Source: Stichopus chloronotus | Lineage: Eukaryota > Echinodermata > Holothuroidea > Aspidochirotida > Stichopodidae | NCBI GenBank assembly: GCA_021234535.1 | Contig: CM037846.1 | Span: forward strand, 11,362,705 to 11,426,704 | Direction of reading: 5' to 3' | DNA: 64,000 nucleotides | Shown: positions 24,101 to 37,440 of the stretch, in pieces | How positions within the stretch are numbered: the stretch's first letter is position 1 | Layout: each line of letters begins with the position of its first letter | The notes under the pieces: model-generated | Database searches by the model: none | What the model saw: only the letters and a program-made list of their open reading frames with translations | Told to the model about the DNA's origin: nothing | Made by a program: the position numbers and the translations under genes

Positions 24101-24457
24101 CCAAAGTCTGAACCAGATGTTTCATATGCTAGCATTATACTTTTTCCTTAAATTGGTTTCTCTCGACGGCCTATCCTACCACAAGGATTTTCATGCTGGT
24201 TTAAATGTGTTTTGCTCTAGTAGTCTTGTTCCTTTTTGTGTTGCAACGATTTCTTTAGCTTGCTCCCAACTTGCATGCTCATATCCCAAACCATTAAACC
24301 TATGCCACCTGACACCGAGGTCAGTACCAGTCCGCTTGTCTAGCGTGGCTTATTGATTGCCATCAATCAGCCAACCGTACGTACGTTTGTTCCTTTTCAA
24401 GCTCCCACACAGATCTTACTTTCTTTTAACTTCCCTCTCTAACGATGCCCTTTGCAG
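21161..24457. other. Non-coding stretch with weak exon candidates
   Basis: A frame open at 22085-22360 and a short ATG frame at 22134-22201 are the only coding-like stretches. Neither has a recognised domain. The rest is AT-rich with poly-T/poly-A runs near 22964-22978 and 23101-23123, and a C/T-rich block at 23386-23455. Confidence 0.45.
22134..22201 (+). CDS. Possible 5' coding exon (tentative)
   Basis: An ATG at 22134 reads MDVPSEVAEPRLPKQTLQSL and then VQ, up to a GT at 22202 (CCAGAG|gtagcc). If unspliced, the frame stops at the next codon (TAG). The composition is protein-like (P, E, Q, S), as expected for a regulatory protein N-terminus, and it lies upstream of the plus-strand exons near 59 kb. 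The donor is poor beyond GT, so a chance frame is as likely. Confidence 0.15.
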
Positions 24458-24523
24458 TATGTGCAAGTTCATCCAGTTTCTCCTATTGTGCTGATGCACC
24501 TGCCACGAGAGGTTGGCTCACCG
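24458..24523 (+). CDS. Candidate 66-bp symmetric exon, unknown gene
   Basis: The acceptor has a pyrimidine-rich lead ending CCCTTTGCAG. The donor CCG|gtgagtgcg is near consensus. Between them are exactly 22 codons in phase 0 with no stop, reading YVQVHPVSPIVLMHLPREVG and then SP. The hydrophobic-proline pattern would suit the activation region of the plus-strand transcription factor whose exons lie at 59-62 kb, but there is no family match. It could be an upstream exon of that gene or a chance pair of splice sites. Confidence 0.35.
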
Positions 24524-27500
24524 GTGAGTGCGTACGACTATATGCCTTCGTCTGAGGGAAATGACGTAAGCATGCGCTACCTGAGAATTAGACTCCTTAC
24601 AGTCTGTTTGATTAATGGGATGACTCAGGATGAACTGTTTACTTAATATCTAGCAAGTTTCTCTCTCTGCTTCAGTCGTCTTCTTTTTTTCTTCCTTCCT
24701 CCTTTACAACAATGGACAATTTTTGGGCTTTTAGTATTTCCTGTTTTCATCTTCTAGATGGAAAGTTATAAATTGGACAGTCAGTGCATAGTGATGTGGC
24801 CTTGAGTAAACAAATTAAACTGTTCAACAGAAGGTGTTGTATGTATACCTTAGGAATTTTTATTGTGTTTATAGTCTGCAATATGCAAGAATTGTGAAAT
24901 GACAGGGTTGTGGGCTTAATGGACCTTGCAGTAAATATATTGCACATATGTGAAAAGAGAACAATTTCGTTTTTACTGCATGGGGTAGAATCAAGATAGA
25001 AGTGATCATAAAATTCCAGATAATTTTGCATGGAAGGATTTAGATATAAGGGGAGATGACAGAACAAAATATATCGCAGTTCTAGTTTGAGTAAGCTCCT
25101 TTTTTCGGTTCCATTTAAAGGTTTTAACTTCTTATATTTGTATCTGTCTAGGGTCTTATAAATCGCCGTCTTGTGAAGTCCTCATCTTTTCTGACTTTCC
25201 AGAAGCCTCAAGATGAATATGTGCTACTTAGGGCTTACTGTATACTGCACTTGTAAGGGTGAATACAGCGTACATGCAGCCAAATTGAAAGCCACTAGAA
25301 AACCACTCCTGATTGTCCCTGTGCAAAGAAAAATAAAAGAAGAAAGTTTGGAGACAGACAGACAGACAAACACACATACACACTAGGATACTAAATCACT
25401 GACATACTATACTATAAAAGAAAATTGTATGCACTTTCTGACCAAGTGTTGCCTATAGCTGCTTCAAAGAACAGAATCGCATCATTTTGAGCAAAGAAGT
25501 ACTTTATCACCACATTGAGAAATTATTTAATAGACTGCAAGATTAAGTGCTCTTTGCACTGAAGGTTTATACATACATTACTTTCTCCAAAAGAACAGAT
25601 TGAAAAGATCTGAATCAACATTTATCATACTGCAAACAAGTATTTATGGTCCTTGGCAAAGTTTTCTTGTAAACTCCCACAATTGCATAATTTTTAGAGC
25701 AAAAATCATTGCCCACAGCTTGCATGTTACCTTTTTTTTGTCACAAAATGAGATTTTGTCTTTTTAACTTTTATGACATGTAGAGTCATGTAGAGTCTCC
25801 AGGAGTCTTTGATAGCAAAAGTCATCCAGCAGTATTTTGTCAGAATTGAGACTTAGCCGTGTTATAGTAGTACAGCATTTGTCTGCCAAACTTTTTTGCT
25901 AACCCATTTAAAGCTGGAATATGAGTTGCACTGGCAATCCCCTGGTCATCTGTCTCTGTTTTTCCTCAGTGTTTCAGAGAAGAGAAAGTAGGGGGAAAGA
26001 TCACCTGTCACAAAGTCTGAAAGAGAATTATGCACAAATCCGCCAGATATTTGAATATATAGAAATTGCCTCGATGTTTTTATTGGCCCTACAAAATTCA
26101 GACTCTTCAAGAAAGCATAGCCATCAATCACCATTACTTGAAATGAAATGGACCTAATGGTAATGGGTGTGAAGTTCATAGCAAAAATGGGACGTAAAGG
26201 ACTTAGACATTTTTTTTTTTTTTTTTGGTAATGGCTATGACTCCTAGAATTTGACTTTCACTGACAAATTTTCAACTCATATTCCAAGTTAATAATTGTC
26301 CTGTTTGGCTCAGCAGTGGCCAAGGTTTTTGAATCATGGGCCACATTGCCATCTTCGCATCTCCTGGAGGGCCTCACCTGTTGCAAGCTCACCCTCTATT
26401 ATTCTAACTTTCTTCGCCGTAAAAATCAAATGTCTCTCCCAGACCCCCACCCTGCTCGCTGGAAACAATTGTTTGAATCAGGGAGTTGCCAGCAATAATT
26501 CAGTCCTAGACTTTGCGAGTGCAATTGAACACCATCACTCACCTCAAATCACTGTGAGAAGTGCGATTTTTTGCACACCTAGAAAAAAATGGGAACACAG
26601 GCAATCTTTGAAAGTTTTATAAACAAGCACAGTTACCACACTCCTTAATTTCCTGAGAAGTGTGATTTGTAGCACTCCTGGAAAATCTATAACTCAAGGC
26701 GTGGCAATGTTTATTAGGATACATAGAAATGCCAATGGCAAAATGCTCCCACCCCCCTAGAAAAATGGTGGGTCTACTATTTAGCATTTAGTGAGTGTAA
26801 GATTTTACAATTTTTATGAGTTTTGAACCTGAGCTAAAATTATGGATAATTCTATATTAAACTTTGCTTTGGTCATTTTTTTTATTCTTTTGAAGTTTTC
26901 TTTCTGTTCAAAATGGGGTCTGGGGACCACGTGATGCCTCTCCGCACCACACATTTGGCCCAACGGAGCGTAGGCCAGCCACCCTGGCTCAAGAGGAGCA
27001 TGATCTGCTGTACATTACCACATCGCATTGTGATGAGTTAATACCCTTCATTTCTGCTGAACATATTGTTAAAAATGTAAAAACTCATATGTTCTTCACT
27101 CAAGTCTCTGAGGCTCAATTTCAGAAGGAGCTGCTTAGTTAATTACTGCATTTACTGTTGATATGACAGTGTGAAAAGTACCAAACGTTGCAATAGATAA
27201 GCCTCCTGTTGTGTAAGTCCCTAACTATTTGCCAGATCCTTATCTTCATTAGTACCGTGAGATTCAAAATCAGGTCAACAGCAAATGTTTCTAACGCGAC
27301 ACATATTTGTATATGTTTCAATCATTCTCTTTGTTTGTTTTTGATATTATTTTACTATTTGGTCACATATTTAGAATTCACCATTTGGGTTTATGTACAG
27401 TAGGTACTCTCAAAGCCTGTCACGCATAAACATCTTCAGCTTCCCTCTGCATTGCTGAAAGTTCGCAGCTTTATCTGGCAAATATTCGAAAAAATATTCA

Positions 27501-30500
27501 AAAAGTCATTTAAAGAAGGAAAAAAAAAAATGTTCATACTGTAATAATGTCGTTGACATTATAGATGTTTCAGAGAACAGAATGTGTTCCCCCTGATGGA
27601 GCCTCTATCGAAGATGCAGCGCTTTGTATGTGAATATATATACAGTAAATGTGCTCAATCCACTTCATTTTACTCATCCCCAGGAACCGAACGCCTACCT
27701 GCGTTCGAAAGCGAGTACATTTCTCCCAAACGAAAAGATAGCAGTGGAGGATAAATCGTTCCTGCTATTTTGATGTTAGACAGGTTTTAAGCAGTACTAA
27801 GTGGAACATTCTTCATCTGTTTTGTGTGCTTTCCGCCTGATTTGAACAACTTGTTTGAGCCAGTTGAAGTGTCACAACCCAACTCTAGGCCCCCATTATG
27901 TTCCAACAACTGAGCCGCACATCTGCTTATGAATGAAGTACCTTGAAAATTTTAGTGCTGCAAATCCATCACTAGAATGCAAGAAGCGCTCCAAGTCCTC
28001 TGTACACATACCTCCTGAAACCGCTTGTGGAAGGTTTTTAGTATCCTTTTTTTTTCTTTGGCTGACGGTTTAAAATTACAAGAGGCTCAGGCAAAGGTGG
28101 GGAAAATAACCTTTTGATGCAAATATCAGACTGCAATAAGGCAGCGACTAGTTAAACATTGATGACAGCGTATCCTCGACCTGTAAGCCTCTCTGTGATA
28201 TTACGAAAGTCCCAACCATCAACAACAGTGGGGTAGGATTAATACTTGCCCGTGCTGTGCAGTTTTGTGGAAGGTTTCCTAATACATGCATTGCAGTGGA
28301 GGATGAATGATGAGTGAAATTCAGAAGAAGACAAATTCATGAAAATTTAAGCATTTTGGGGGGAGAGATTAACAAACTGCTTGTGCTTTCATGATATCTG
28401 ACACTCGTTTTTTCACGTTATTTAGTCATGTAGAACATTTTCCTTTTCCATCTACATCCAGTTTTGAAAGAAAAGATTTTTTTTGTTAATAAATGGTTCC
28501 AATCCATTATACATAAAATGCAGTTGAAACATTTGAAACATGAAACATACTGGGCAGAGTGTACACAGGGTCACACTGCAGGTGCTGAGCACGCACTAGT
28601 GGAATTGAGGTAGGCTACAGGTATAGATTGCAGACCAGCAATGGTACTCAGAGGTAAAGGCAGTCATGAGAACCTGCAATGTTTCACAATGTCAATGTAA
28701 AAAGTAGCATTCCGTTTCATCCTCTCATCATGTTAACTTCCTGTTGAAGCACACTGCAGGTCATAACCGCAGGCGGCCCACCTTTTACATTGTTTCAAGT
28801 TCATCCACCTATCCTTTGTCCCGGTGTCAAATATCAAACACCTCTCAAATGGCATCGCTACTGTGTACTCGTTTAAAACAGTTGTAGACAAAATGTTGTT
28901 TTTTTTTTTGTATCAAGCTGTATATTTAGCTGAAAACACTGTGTTGCTGGTAAGAACTCATGTAATGTCTCCCAACATGTCTGTGTGATATGTCTAGCCT
29001 GCAGGCTGCAACCTTGTCATGTGAATTGTTTGCTTTGGTCTGTGCAATTCTTGCCTGAACATACAGTGCAGTCATTCAATAATACCTGCAATAACAAATT
29101 ACTCCTTAAAAAGTGTGGAATATGATTATTGTGTTGCTCTCACAACATGTATTCAGAAATGCTTTTCAAGAACAAGTCACTGCAAATTGTGACCAAACTA
29201 CTGTAATCTCCCATTTTCATTAAATGTGCAATTATGGTGCTTTACTGTTTAAGAATAATTGAATCTTTAGTCTATGAAAAAAAACTCTTTTTGACATCAG
29301 AATAACACAACAATGTCACAACTGTTATACAGTAAATGAGCATCACTTTGTTTCTTTGAACCTTAGTTGCTTTTCAAAGAAACTGTTTTGTAGATTTGAA
29401 TTTACACATATCATTTCTGTTCATTTGATCTTCTCAAGATACAGTATGATGACAACAGGACATGAAAGAGAATAATTTCTAGGAAATGTATGTGATTGCT
29501 TTACTGTCACCAGGACCATGGACGAACTGTACAGCACTGCCTGAATTTTTGCCGACAGCTGGTAACAGAATCTATACAAAAATAGGTGATGTCATCTTCA
29601 GAATTCTGAAATGCTGATTAATTATTCTGTATTCATGTGGTAGTTAATGACACGTATGAACACTTCCAATATTATCCATCCTAGCCTTTGTTTTAAAGTA
29701 GAATCCAATTGCCTGAAGTAAGGAAGAATATCCCGTCCTCAGGCACTTAACACCTGACACCGTATGTCGCAATCTGCCGCAAGTCATACCGGTGATGCTA
29801 ACGTTGTTGTTGGGCTTGTTTCAACTGCTCTAGATTGTACACACACACACACCGACCAAGAATGACAATCTGACAGAAAAAAGACGGACAACAAGAAATG
29901 CCTCTCTCCTGGATGCTAATTGATCTCTGAAATTAGATCCGCCTGGCCTTGTTCAAGTGGCTGTTAGTTTAGTGCATTCCACTGGCAACTGGAAGAACTC
30001 AATGTCTGTGTGCATTGGTCTTACAAACAACGATGTGCTTTACTTAGAGAAGTTGACTTTGTTCCTTACTTACCTATCTCCACCAGACAACAGCTGATCT
30101 GAGTTTGATCCTGCTATGGTCTTACAGAAGTGTTCCCTTCTGCTCCTCGAAAAAAGTAAACTGTAATAGGAAAGATAAAGGAAAAAGTGTCTATGTGAGA
30201 AATGTCTTGTTTATGGTTGATAGAATTGTCACAAATTGTATCCATTTTCTACTTAGGTAGTGCAGTTAATTAATTGCTACAAATAAGTGAGCTACTCTAT
30301 CCAACCTGTTGTGCGTAATGGCATTGTAGCATCAAGTTTTTGGTACAGAGTGACGAGTCACAAACCTTTACGCAACATCCGTGATGTATTGAAACCACAG
30401 TGTTTTGATAAACATCTTCCCTCTTAATATTTTATCTCCCACAGTAAATTTGACAAGGAAATTCTTTTCATATCCATTCCTATTTCATTTTTTGGGTTTT

Positions 30501-31230
30501 TTTTTTCCCCCTTCAGAACGGTTGCCAGTCGCTCGTGGGTGCTTTCGCATTGTTGTTCAATACCACAAGCAGCCTACTTTTCACTCTCACGTGCCAGAGG
30601 AACACACACCGTAAACTGTTTTTGTTTCAGGACAGGAAGATCCTACATCTCTGATATAAATAGAGACATCCATCATTTATCGCAAAAGGGAAATTCACAA
30701 AAGCACATACATCATACAGAAGCGAGGCAGTGAAAGTCACACATCAAGCAACCGTCAACAAAATAGGATTGAAATGAATGTTTTTCTATATACCTGCATA
30801 GCTGTTACTCTGGTGATGCGTTTGTACTATGGCTTTCCACATTGACTCATGTTAGAGAAAGTGGATGAATATTTATTTGATTAGAACGGCACTTAGCTAC
30901 TTAGTTGTGGACAAAACTTTTGAGTGTGGTTTGCACATATCTGTACATACAAATATGCCAAATTTGATTTAAAATTGTTGTGTTGGTAGTCACCTGATGT
31001 GAGGTCGTAATGTAAGCCACAAACTTCCTCCGCACATTCGTGTTCGCTAACTGTCACTTAATGTCGTAAATTAACTGCCCTACAAGACCTGAATTATGCA
31101 TAGCCATCCAGGGTCTACTGTCCATATTTGGCAAACAAACAAACACAAAAATTACATTCCGACAATTTCACTGTGAAGTTTTTGGTGTGATAAAGCAACT
31201 GTGATACCTGAATAATTGCTTCTTTCCTCT
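24524..31230. other. Long non-coding stretch
   Basis: No gene was recognised. It contains a segment near 26530-26720 related in inverted orientation to about 9960-10150, and a 17-base poly-T (about 26210-26227). It also holds an isolated acceptor-like site at about 30516 (TTTTTTTTCCCCCTTCAG) followed by a short open frame that stops at 30612. None of these makes a convincing exon. Confidence 0.5.
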
Positions 31231-31239
31231 CACTTTATA

Positions 31240-31345
31240 CCTGTGTCAAGATTACAGCAGCACTCCCATCTGGAGCGGTGCCAAGAGTGCTGGTAATGTC
31301 CTTTTAAATGGTCCTAAGAGCAGGAGGTGCACAGGAAATTCCTGG
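31240..31345 (+). mobile_element. Foldback element relative, partial
   Basis: The phrase ATACCTGTGTCAAGATTAC, then CAGCACTCCCATCT and GTGCCAAGAGTGCTGGTAA, resembles the ends and interior of the foldback elements at about 48280-48430 and 58626-58809. The opposite inverted arm is not visible, so this is a decayed or truncated copy. Confidence 0.5.
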
Positions 31346-31872
31346 GTAAATGTCACCGAGAGTTCAGTTTTGGTCACTGTGGAAGCTGGATGTGCACCTA
31401 CATGGGCACATCTGATGAAGTCAAGTGTGATTAATCCCTGAGTCAGACTTGCCAACCTCAAAAATGGCAGACCTTGAGGTTCTTGCTAGAAAACTTGGAA
31501 AATCACATTCCAAACCTTGGAATTTTTAAAATGCCCGTTCTGTATGTTATTACGAAAAGTGTTTTCTGAACTGGCTAATGTAGATCTTCTGTAGAAGGAA
31601 CTTGGCTAAGTTAGTCACTACTGTGACAGCGATACATGGCAATGTAATAATAACTGCTTAATAAAATGCATTAACCTTGGTCTAAGTAAGGAAATGTCCA
31701 GCTTTGCGTGGAGGTGATTTTCACCATGAGGTTTGACACTTTCACCATGAGATGATGTCCAAAACCATGAGACTCACAGTGAAACCATGGAGAGTTGGCA
31801 GGTCTGCTGAGTTGTAGATTATTTGAAGGGTGCTGTATTCACCGTTTAGTAAGCCTATATGAACTGTTAAGC

Positions 31873-32170
31873 TCTGGACAACTTCCCCCTGGACAATTCC
31901 CACCTGGACAATTTCCCTTGGACAATTCACCCTCAGACAACCTCCTCCAGACAATTCCAACCCAGAGAATTCCCCCTCAGACAACTCCACCCACACATTT
32001 CCTTCATGAAAAGGGTTCGGGTTAAGTTTACAGTAGAGCGGGTAGGAATTGTCTAAGTAGAAATTGTCCCACTTAGGGATTGTCCGGATGGAGATTGTCC
32101 AAGGGGAAGTTACCCAGGTTTAAGCTGTCTGCTGGAAATTATCCAGAGGTGGGGATGATTGTCTGTGGGA
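31873..32170. repeat. Minisatellite with inverted halves
   Basis: The left half (31873-31993) is a run of about 15-16-bp units of the form CTGGACAATTCCCMC, at least seven copies. The right half (32043-32170) carries the complementary unit GGRAATTGTCC, about seven or eight copies, separated by roughly 50 bases. Together they form an imperfect inverted repeat able to fold into a long hairpin. Unit drift shows it is old. Confidence 0.85.
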
Positions 32171-34937
32171 AGGTTTTTTGCTAAGTTACTAACCCATGTA
32201 CAGTAATCACTGAAAAATTAATTCAACTGTTAAACAGTGTTGTTCATTTGCTCCATGCTGTAAATTGAATTCAGTAGTTGCATGATTAACCCATTTAAAG
32301 TGCCAGAGCTGCCCTTTTATCGTATGGTTATGTAGTACAGTACCTCACTCAGAAATTCACAGCCTTGTGACACCCGTTCAGGGAGACTATAGAATGGATC
32401 CCACCCGAGGGATATCTGTACATGAACATCTCACTCAATAGTGTAAAAATGATGTAGACAGTGTTACTTTCACAGTCGTTGATAGGTGAGGAAGCTGCGA
32501 ACAAGACACAAGGTGGCACTGTCCATCTTGTTTTGAGATTTTGTTTCTGTTTAATCTGCAGGTAACAAAGTTTGTTCCTTTGTGATGCAGGTCGGTTCAA
32601 CTTTAAGATGGCTGTGACTGAGTCACGTCTGGAGTTATTTCAAAGTCGAACTGTCACATCTGTAGGGCAGTAATTGAGTCACATCTGGAATTAACCTGAG
32701 TCACAACTATCACATAGGATAGTAATAAATGTTAGCAGTTGATTTGCCTTTGATATGTAAATTTCACCCTGAGGAGATGAACTTTTAATTTCCTCCCGAT
32801 GGTACCATTCTCTTGGTCACAAAATTGTTGGAGTGTGCTGTGTGAATACGCGATCTGAAGTAACATGTACTGTATACTCTTTGAGAGGCCCGATAAGCAA
32901 AATGTCAGAGTACTCAGATGAGCTGTACCAGTAAGTTAACTCCATGCTACTGTATGGAAGGATGTATTGTGTACCAGTAAGAATGCCACTAAGCATATAG
33001 TAGCTTGCAACAGTTGCTGATACTTGTATAATGATTTTCAGCTGGCTACAGTATACAGTGCCCTGTTTCCACAAAGGCTATTAATTACCAGCAACCTTTG
33101 ACTTAAAAAAAGATTAACGTCGAGTGAGTGAAACAGGAAATGAGCACCACAAAAATGAGAAAACTTCTTCTTTATTTCAAACTGTACACACTAGAGCGCT
33201 ACAAAAGTAATGAGTATGATTAAAGATGTGTACTCTGGTTTTGTTCGTGTTACGGTACTTCGAAAACTGCACATGGTATACAGCTTCAGTGTAACACAAT
33301 TTCAGCCATTCTTACTTTGAGATGTAAAAAATGGCAGTCAGTTTCATTTCAGCTCTTGTGTAGGCTTTGTCTTGTATATCTTTAGGAGCTGAGGGGAGGC
33401 TATGATGTTTTCCTCTCCCCCTCTAATGCTTCATCATTGTCCATCTTCTTTTGTCCATGTAACTTGACATTGTCTAGGAGTAGGAATAGAGGAAAAAATG
33501 GGATTTGATATTTTTTTTTTGGTGGGGGGAGTGCTGGGAAGGATGTAATTGTCTACCTTTGAGTTTCCATCATTATCTATTTACCATTTTCTTCTGTTGC
33601 TCTACCTTCAAATTGTTTTATTGAGTTATTATACCAAATTTACATTTTGGTTTATCTTTTTTTTTCTCATGGCTAATGTGCTGTTTCACACCTTCGGTGG
33701 AATTCTTCAAGGCCAGTGGAAAATGTGCGATGTGATCATGTATTATTCATGCATGTTTCAGATTATGGAAGTGATTAAGTCCTGCTAAATGAGAAATTTG
33801 AAAAGACGATAAAAGCATCTAATCCCCGATCCTTCACCACTGTGTAACACTGTCCTTGATGGTAGTGGATGGTTTATTCTGGGAACGTTTAGGTTCATTA
33901 CGCCCTAGAATTTCTTCCAAACTGATCTGAATTCCCAATTCAACAGGGATGTTAAATATCTTGCCGAGATATGTTTCAGCGACAATCTCGGTGAGTAAGC
34001 ATCTCAGCTGGTATGGAAAGTGTCATAATCAAATCGTTGACTGTTTGAGTTGAAAGATGCATACCACTGTCTTTCTTTACTTGTATTTTTTAGGAAAAGT
34101 CGTAGAAAGGTCGAGCAGATTTGCACAATACCATCAAGTTAGCGGAAATCAGAAAGCAAACACGATTGTGAATGTACGTGTCACAAAGGGCTGTGACTAG
34201 TACAGTCATGACTAGATACAGTTTGCTTGTGAAATAATAGACCTCATTGACTCAAGAATTTGTTTACAAAGCACTTCGGCAAAGATCTCTTGAATCATGA
34301 TACCTCTTGGTTTGGACAGTCTACTGTCATTACAGTGTGTAATGTATGCATACAACACAGCACAGTGATGCTCAGTTTTCCTGGTACGCTGAGTTGCTGA
34401 CTGGCTGATCAGAAATTGTTACCAATTTAAATGGAGAAAATCGTTCGCTCCATTTGATGTACTTCGTATCATTTCAACCGAAACAGATGAGTTGTCAGAA
34501 TAGAAAAGAGAAAAACCTTTTGCGGTACAGTTTACTCAAGTAGACATGGTTTGTTATGCAAATAAACATTTGGCACTTCTGAAATGGCACAAGTGGTTAT
34601 TTTTCAGGATCAGTTGCCTGTTAATTAATTTACTATAAGATTAATATGACAACAGAAGACAAATATCACTCGGCCCTACCTCAAATCGTGAGTTAGACTT
34701 ACCTCTCTGCATCTACAGTATACACTATCTTTGAATGAGTGATAGTCGATTTGCCCACAAAATTCATAGAAACGTGCCATTTTGTACTATAGGGGTAGGA
34801 GTAAACATATGAAGTGCTTACGCAGTGTCTGCAAATGGTCCTTCACCAACGGTTACATACAGTAATGCAGACTACTTCACTTTCACAGAACAGGTAAACA
34901 GATTGTAGGCCCGTGCATGTGAAAACAGTATGCACTT

Positions 34938-35376
34938 CCTGCAATGTGTCTTATACAGTACGGTATGCAGCCTTATTCCATACCTGTTTGTCTATATATG
35001 CGATTCCTGCAATATGTATGTCTCATACAGTATTCTCACAATGCGTCTGATAAAATTACTGCCATGTGTCTCATACAGTAAGTACGTGTCTCATACTTTC
35101 TGTATGTCTGTAATCTGTCTTATTTACTTATGAAATTCCTGTAATGTCTCCATTAGGTGGTAAAAGTTGGGAAGCTGGGAGCCTCCTCCCCAGGAAATTT
35201 GAGTATTCAGAGAGAAATTGTGTATCTGGAGGAGAATTTTTGCACTTGAGAGAAATTTACCGCCTCCCCTTTTTTTGTATGGAAATATTGTTAAGAAATT
35301 GTGGAAAATTCAAACTCCCATTGAAGGAAATGAACAATTTTTTTGTCCACCACTGAAATGTCTCATACAGCACATG
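34938..35376 (+). repeat. Degenerate interspersed ~24-bp repeat cluster
   Basis: Variants of CCTGCAATGTGTCTCATACAG recur at 34938, 35006, about 35057 and 35355, with shorter forms at about 35086, 35103 and 35134. Spacing is irregular (about 50-70 bases, then a gap), so it is not a clean tandem array. Confidence 0.65.
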
Positions 35377-37220
35377 TTACATCCTCATAAACGTGTGCTT
35401 AATGCAATACGTACAGTAATTCTTGCAATGTGTTCTCACGTCGGTGCAAGAAATGGTGGAATAAAATACCAAGTGCAAGTTGTGATCGCCCTTTGCAGGG
35501 TCAGAGCCGCTTGAAGATCGAGTGATCACCATCTCCGGATCAAATCCCAGTCGATCACCCGCTGGAATCCTGGTTCTCACTGTGCACTGTAGCAGTAATA
35601 GTGTCGATCTGTGCTTCCTTTTATATGTACTGAGTACTCTAAGTTCTGCATGAGAGGAAATTTTCAAATTTTTGGACATAAATCCACTAGTTCTTCAATG
35701 TAGTCGGCCAAAAAATTCCATCTCATCTTTCGCATGAAAAAATTCTACAAATTTTTTAATCATAAACTTGGGTCAGTATGACAATTTTTGAAGGCTGTTT
35801 CTCTGTGTGCTTTGCAATGCTCTTGCTTTTTTTTTTCAGTGATTTTGATACTTCAACTGGCAGTGTATTTTCTGTGTTATCAATTATTTAGTACACTGAA
35901 CAACTACCGATTCACAGTTTTACAGAGTTGCAGGTGTTAGATGATACACTGAGCAACAAATACTGCTTGCCCACTATGATACAGCAGTGATACTGTAATT
36001 TTCACTGCAGAGTTGCATTTGTACATCGGTCGACTAGAAAATGATACAAATTAAGGAATCAATTTGGTTGCTGCTGTGAAGTAAGTGCCAATTTGTCAGA
36101 AAATGAGCAAAAAGTGAAAAGCAGTTATAAAAGACTTCTTAAATTTCTGCTGTTTATTCTCTAATTTTCCATTAAGCTTTCATGCAATACCTGTCAAAAA
36201 AAAAAAAAAAAACTAAAACCAAACCATAAAAGAAGGCTGAATATTAACAAAAATTGCCTTCTTTAGCTTGACGTCACAGGAACACAGACAGTCAATGACA
36301 TTGTTCCAATTTAGGATCAAATTAATGCGCTTGATCTTTTTTTTCTTTTTCAATTGGGTGGGAAAGATAAAAATGTAGGGAATTGTCAGCCATCTGTTCT
36401 CCCCTTTTCTTACCTTTACCTGATTCTGTTTAAAATAGATGGATCTTGTATAAACATGCGTACATTGCATTAGGCTAGTAAGTGCTTTTAACCACTCTAA
36501 TGGGTAAAATGAATCATCTGGCTTATGTTGTTATCTGCGGTGTCGTATTCCAGTCTCCTAAACAGAGCTGCCTGATTCGTTTCTTCTCACCAGGAGACGT
36601 CGTCTGTATACTGACTGGGAAAGGATGCTGCACCTCCTCCCCCTCCCCTCTTTAAGTTGCCATTTTATGCCCCAAGGTGGCTGGTGAAGTAGGTTAATAA
36701 CATAATTATGGTGGTTTTCGCTAGAGTAAATGGTAACAGTCAGCTAAAGGGTTTCTTTAACCTTGTCTGCAAAAGTCTCCGTTTACTCTTTTCTATTCTT
36801 CTGAAGTAATAGTCAGTCTCGGCTTTTAATTCTTCCTCAGCTTTAATCACATTTTGTATTGAATGTTAGCTCGACGGCGGTGTCACTGATGTTAAATACT
36901 GGGAGGATCAGCTACTGTAGCTGCAATGGCATGTCTCGTAAATTATCGAGTCAAGCTCTCGCAGTCGTTTCATTTAAGAGGTCTGATTCAAGTCTTGCTA
37001 GTCGTACGTCACTAATTTGCCCTGTCAGAAAAATGAAAATTAAAATTGATGGGGAAAAGAGGAGATTACGTGTTTCTTGGGATCAAATCTTCCTGTTTGT
37101 TGAAGTTTGTGAATGCCGTTGCAAAATAGGTCTACAACATGAAATATATTCATAACTGTCCAATCTGTAGCTAGCTTTGATCTGGTTTGTCTGATTAATC
37201 CATCAGTTGGGGGACGATGT

Positions 37221-37263
37221 GCCATCTGTTCGATGGCATGTACTGTGCCATCTGTTTGATGGC
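37221..37263 (+). repeat. Two tandem hairpins (26-bp period)
   Basis: GCCATCTGTTCGATGGC (37221-37237) and GCCATCTGTTTGATGGC (37247-37263) each fold as a 6-bp stem with a 5-base loop. The shared flank TGTGCCATCTG shows a tandem duplication. Confidence 0.75.
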
Positions 37264-37440
37264 ATACCGTCTGTACAGTCTGTGTCTGACATGTCCTTGT
37301 GGGGTGTATAGTCACACTCAAGGAGATACCGGTAAACACGAGACATCTCAACGTTCACAAGTTTTTGTTTTCTTCATCAAGTTGGTCACGACGGTCACCT
37401 TTGTAAGTAGATGATAGCCGTTGTTTAGTGAATAATGTCA

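Noticed and set aside
27676..27770. Possible exon after CCCCAG with two open frames (EPNAYLRSKASTFLPNEK or TERLPAFESEYISPKR).
   Set aside because: No donor of quality at the end and no family match; two frames equally open argues for chance.
30517..30614. Acceptor-like TTTTTTTTCCCCCTTCAG followed by an open frame ending in TAA.
   Set aside because: It could be a terminal exon, but there is no upstream partner, no homology and no clear polyadenylation context.
35520..35600. B-box-like GGGATTTGATCC on the minus strand, considered as a tRNA or SINE.
   Set aside because: No A-box, no cloverleaf and no tail; too weak to call.
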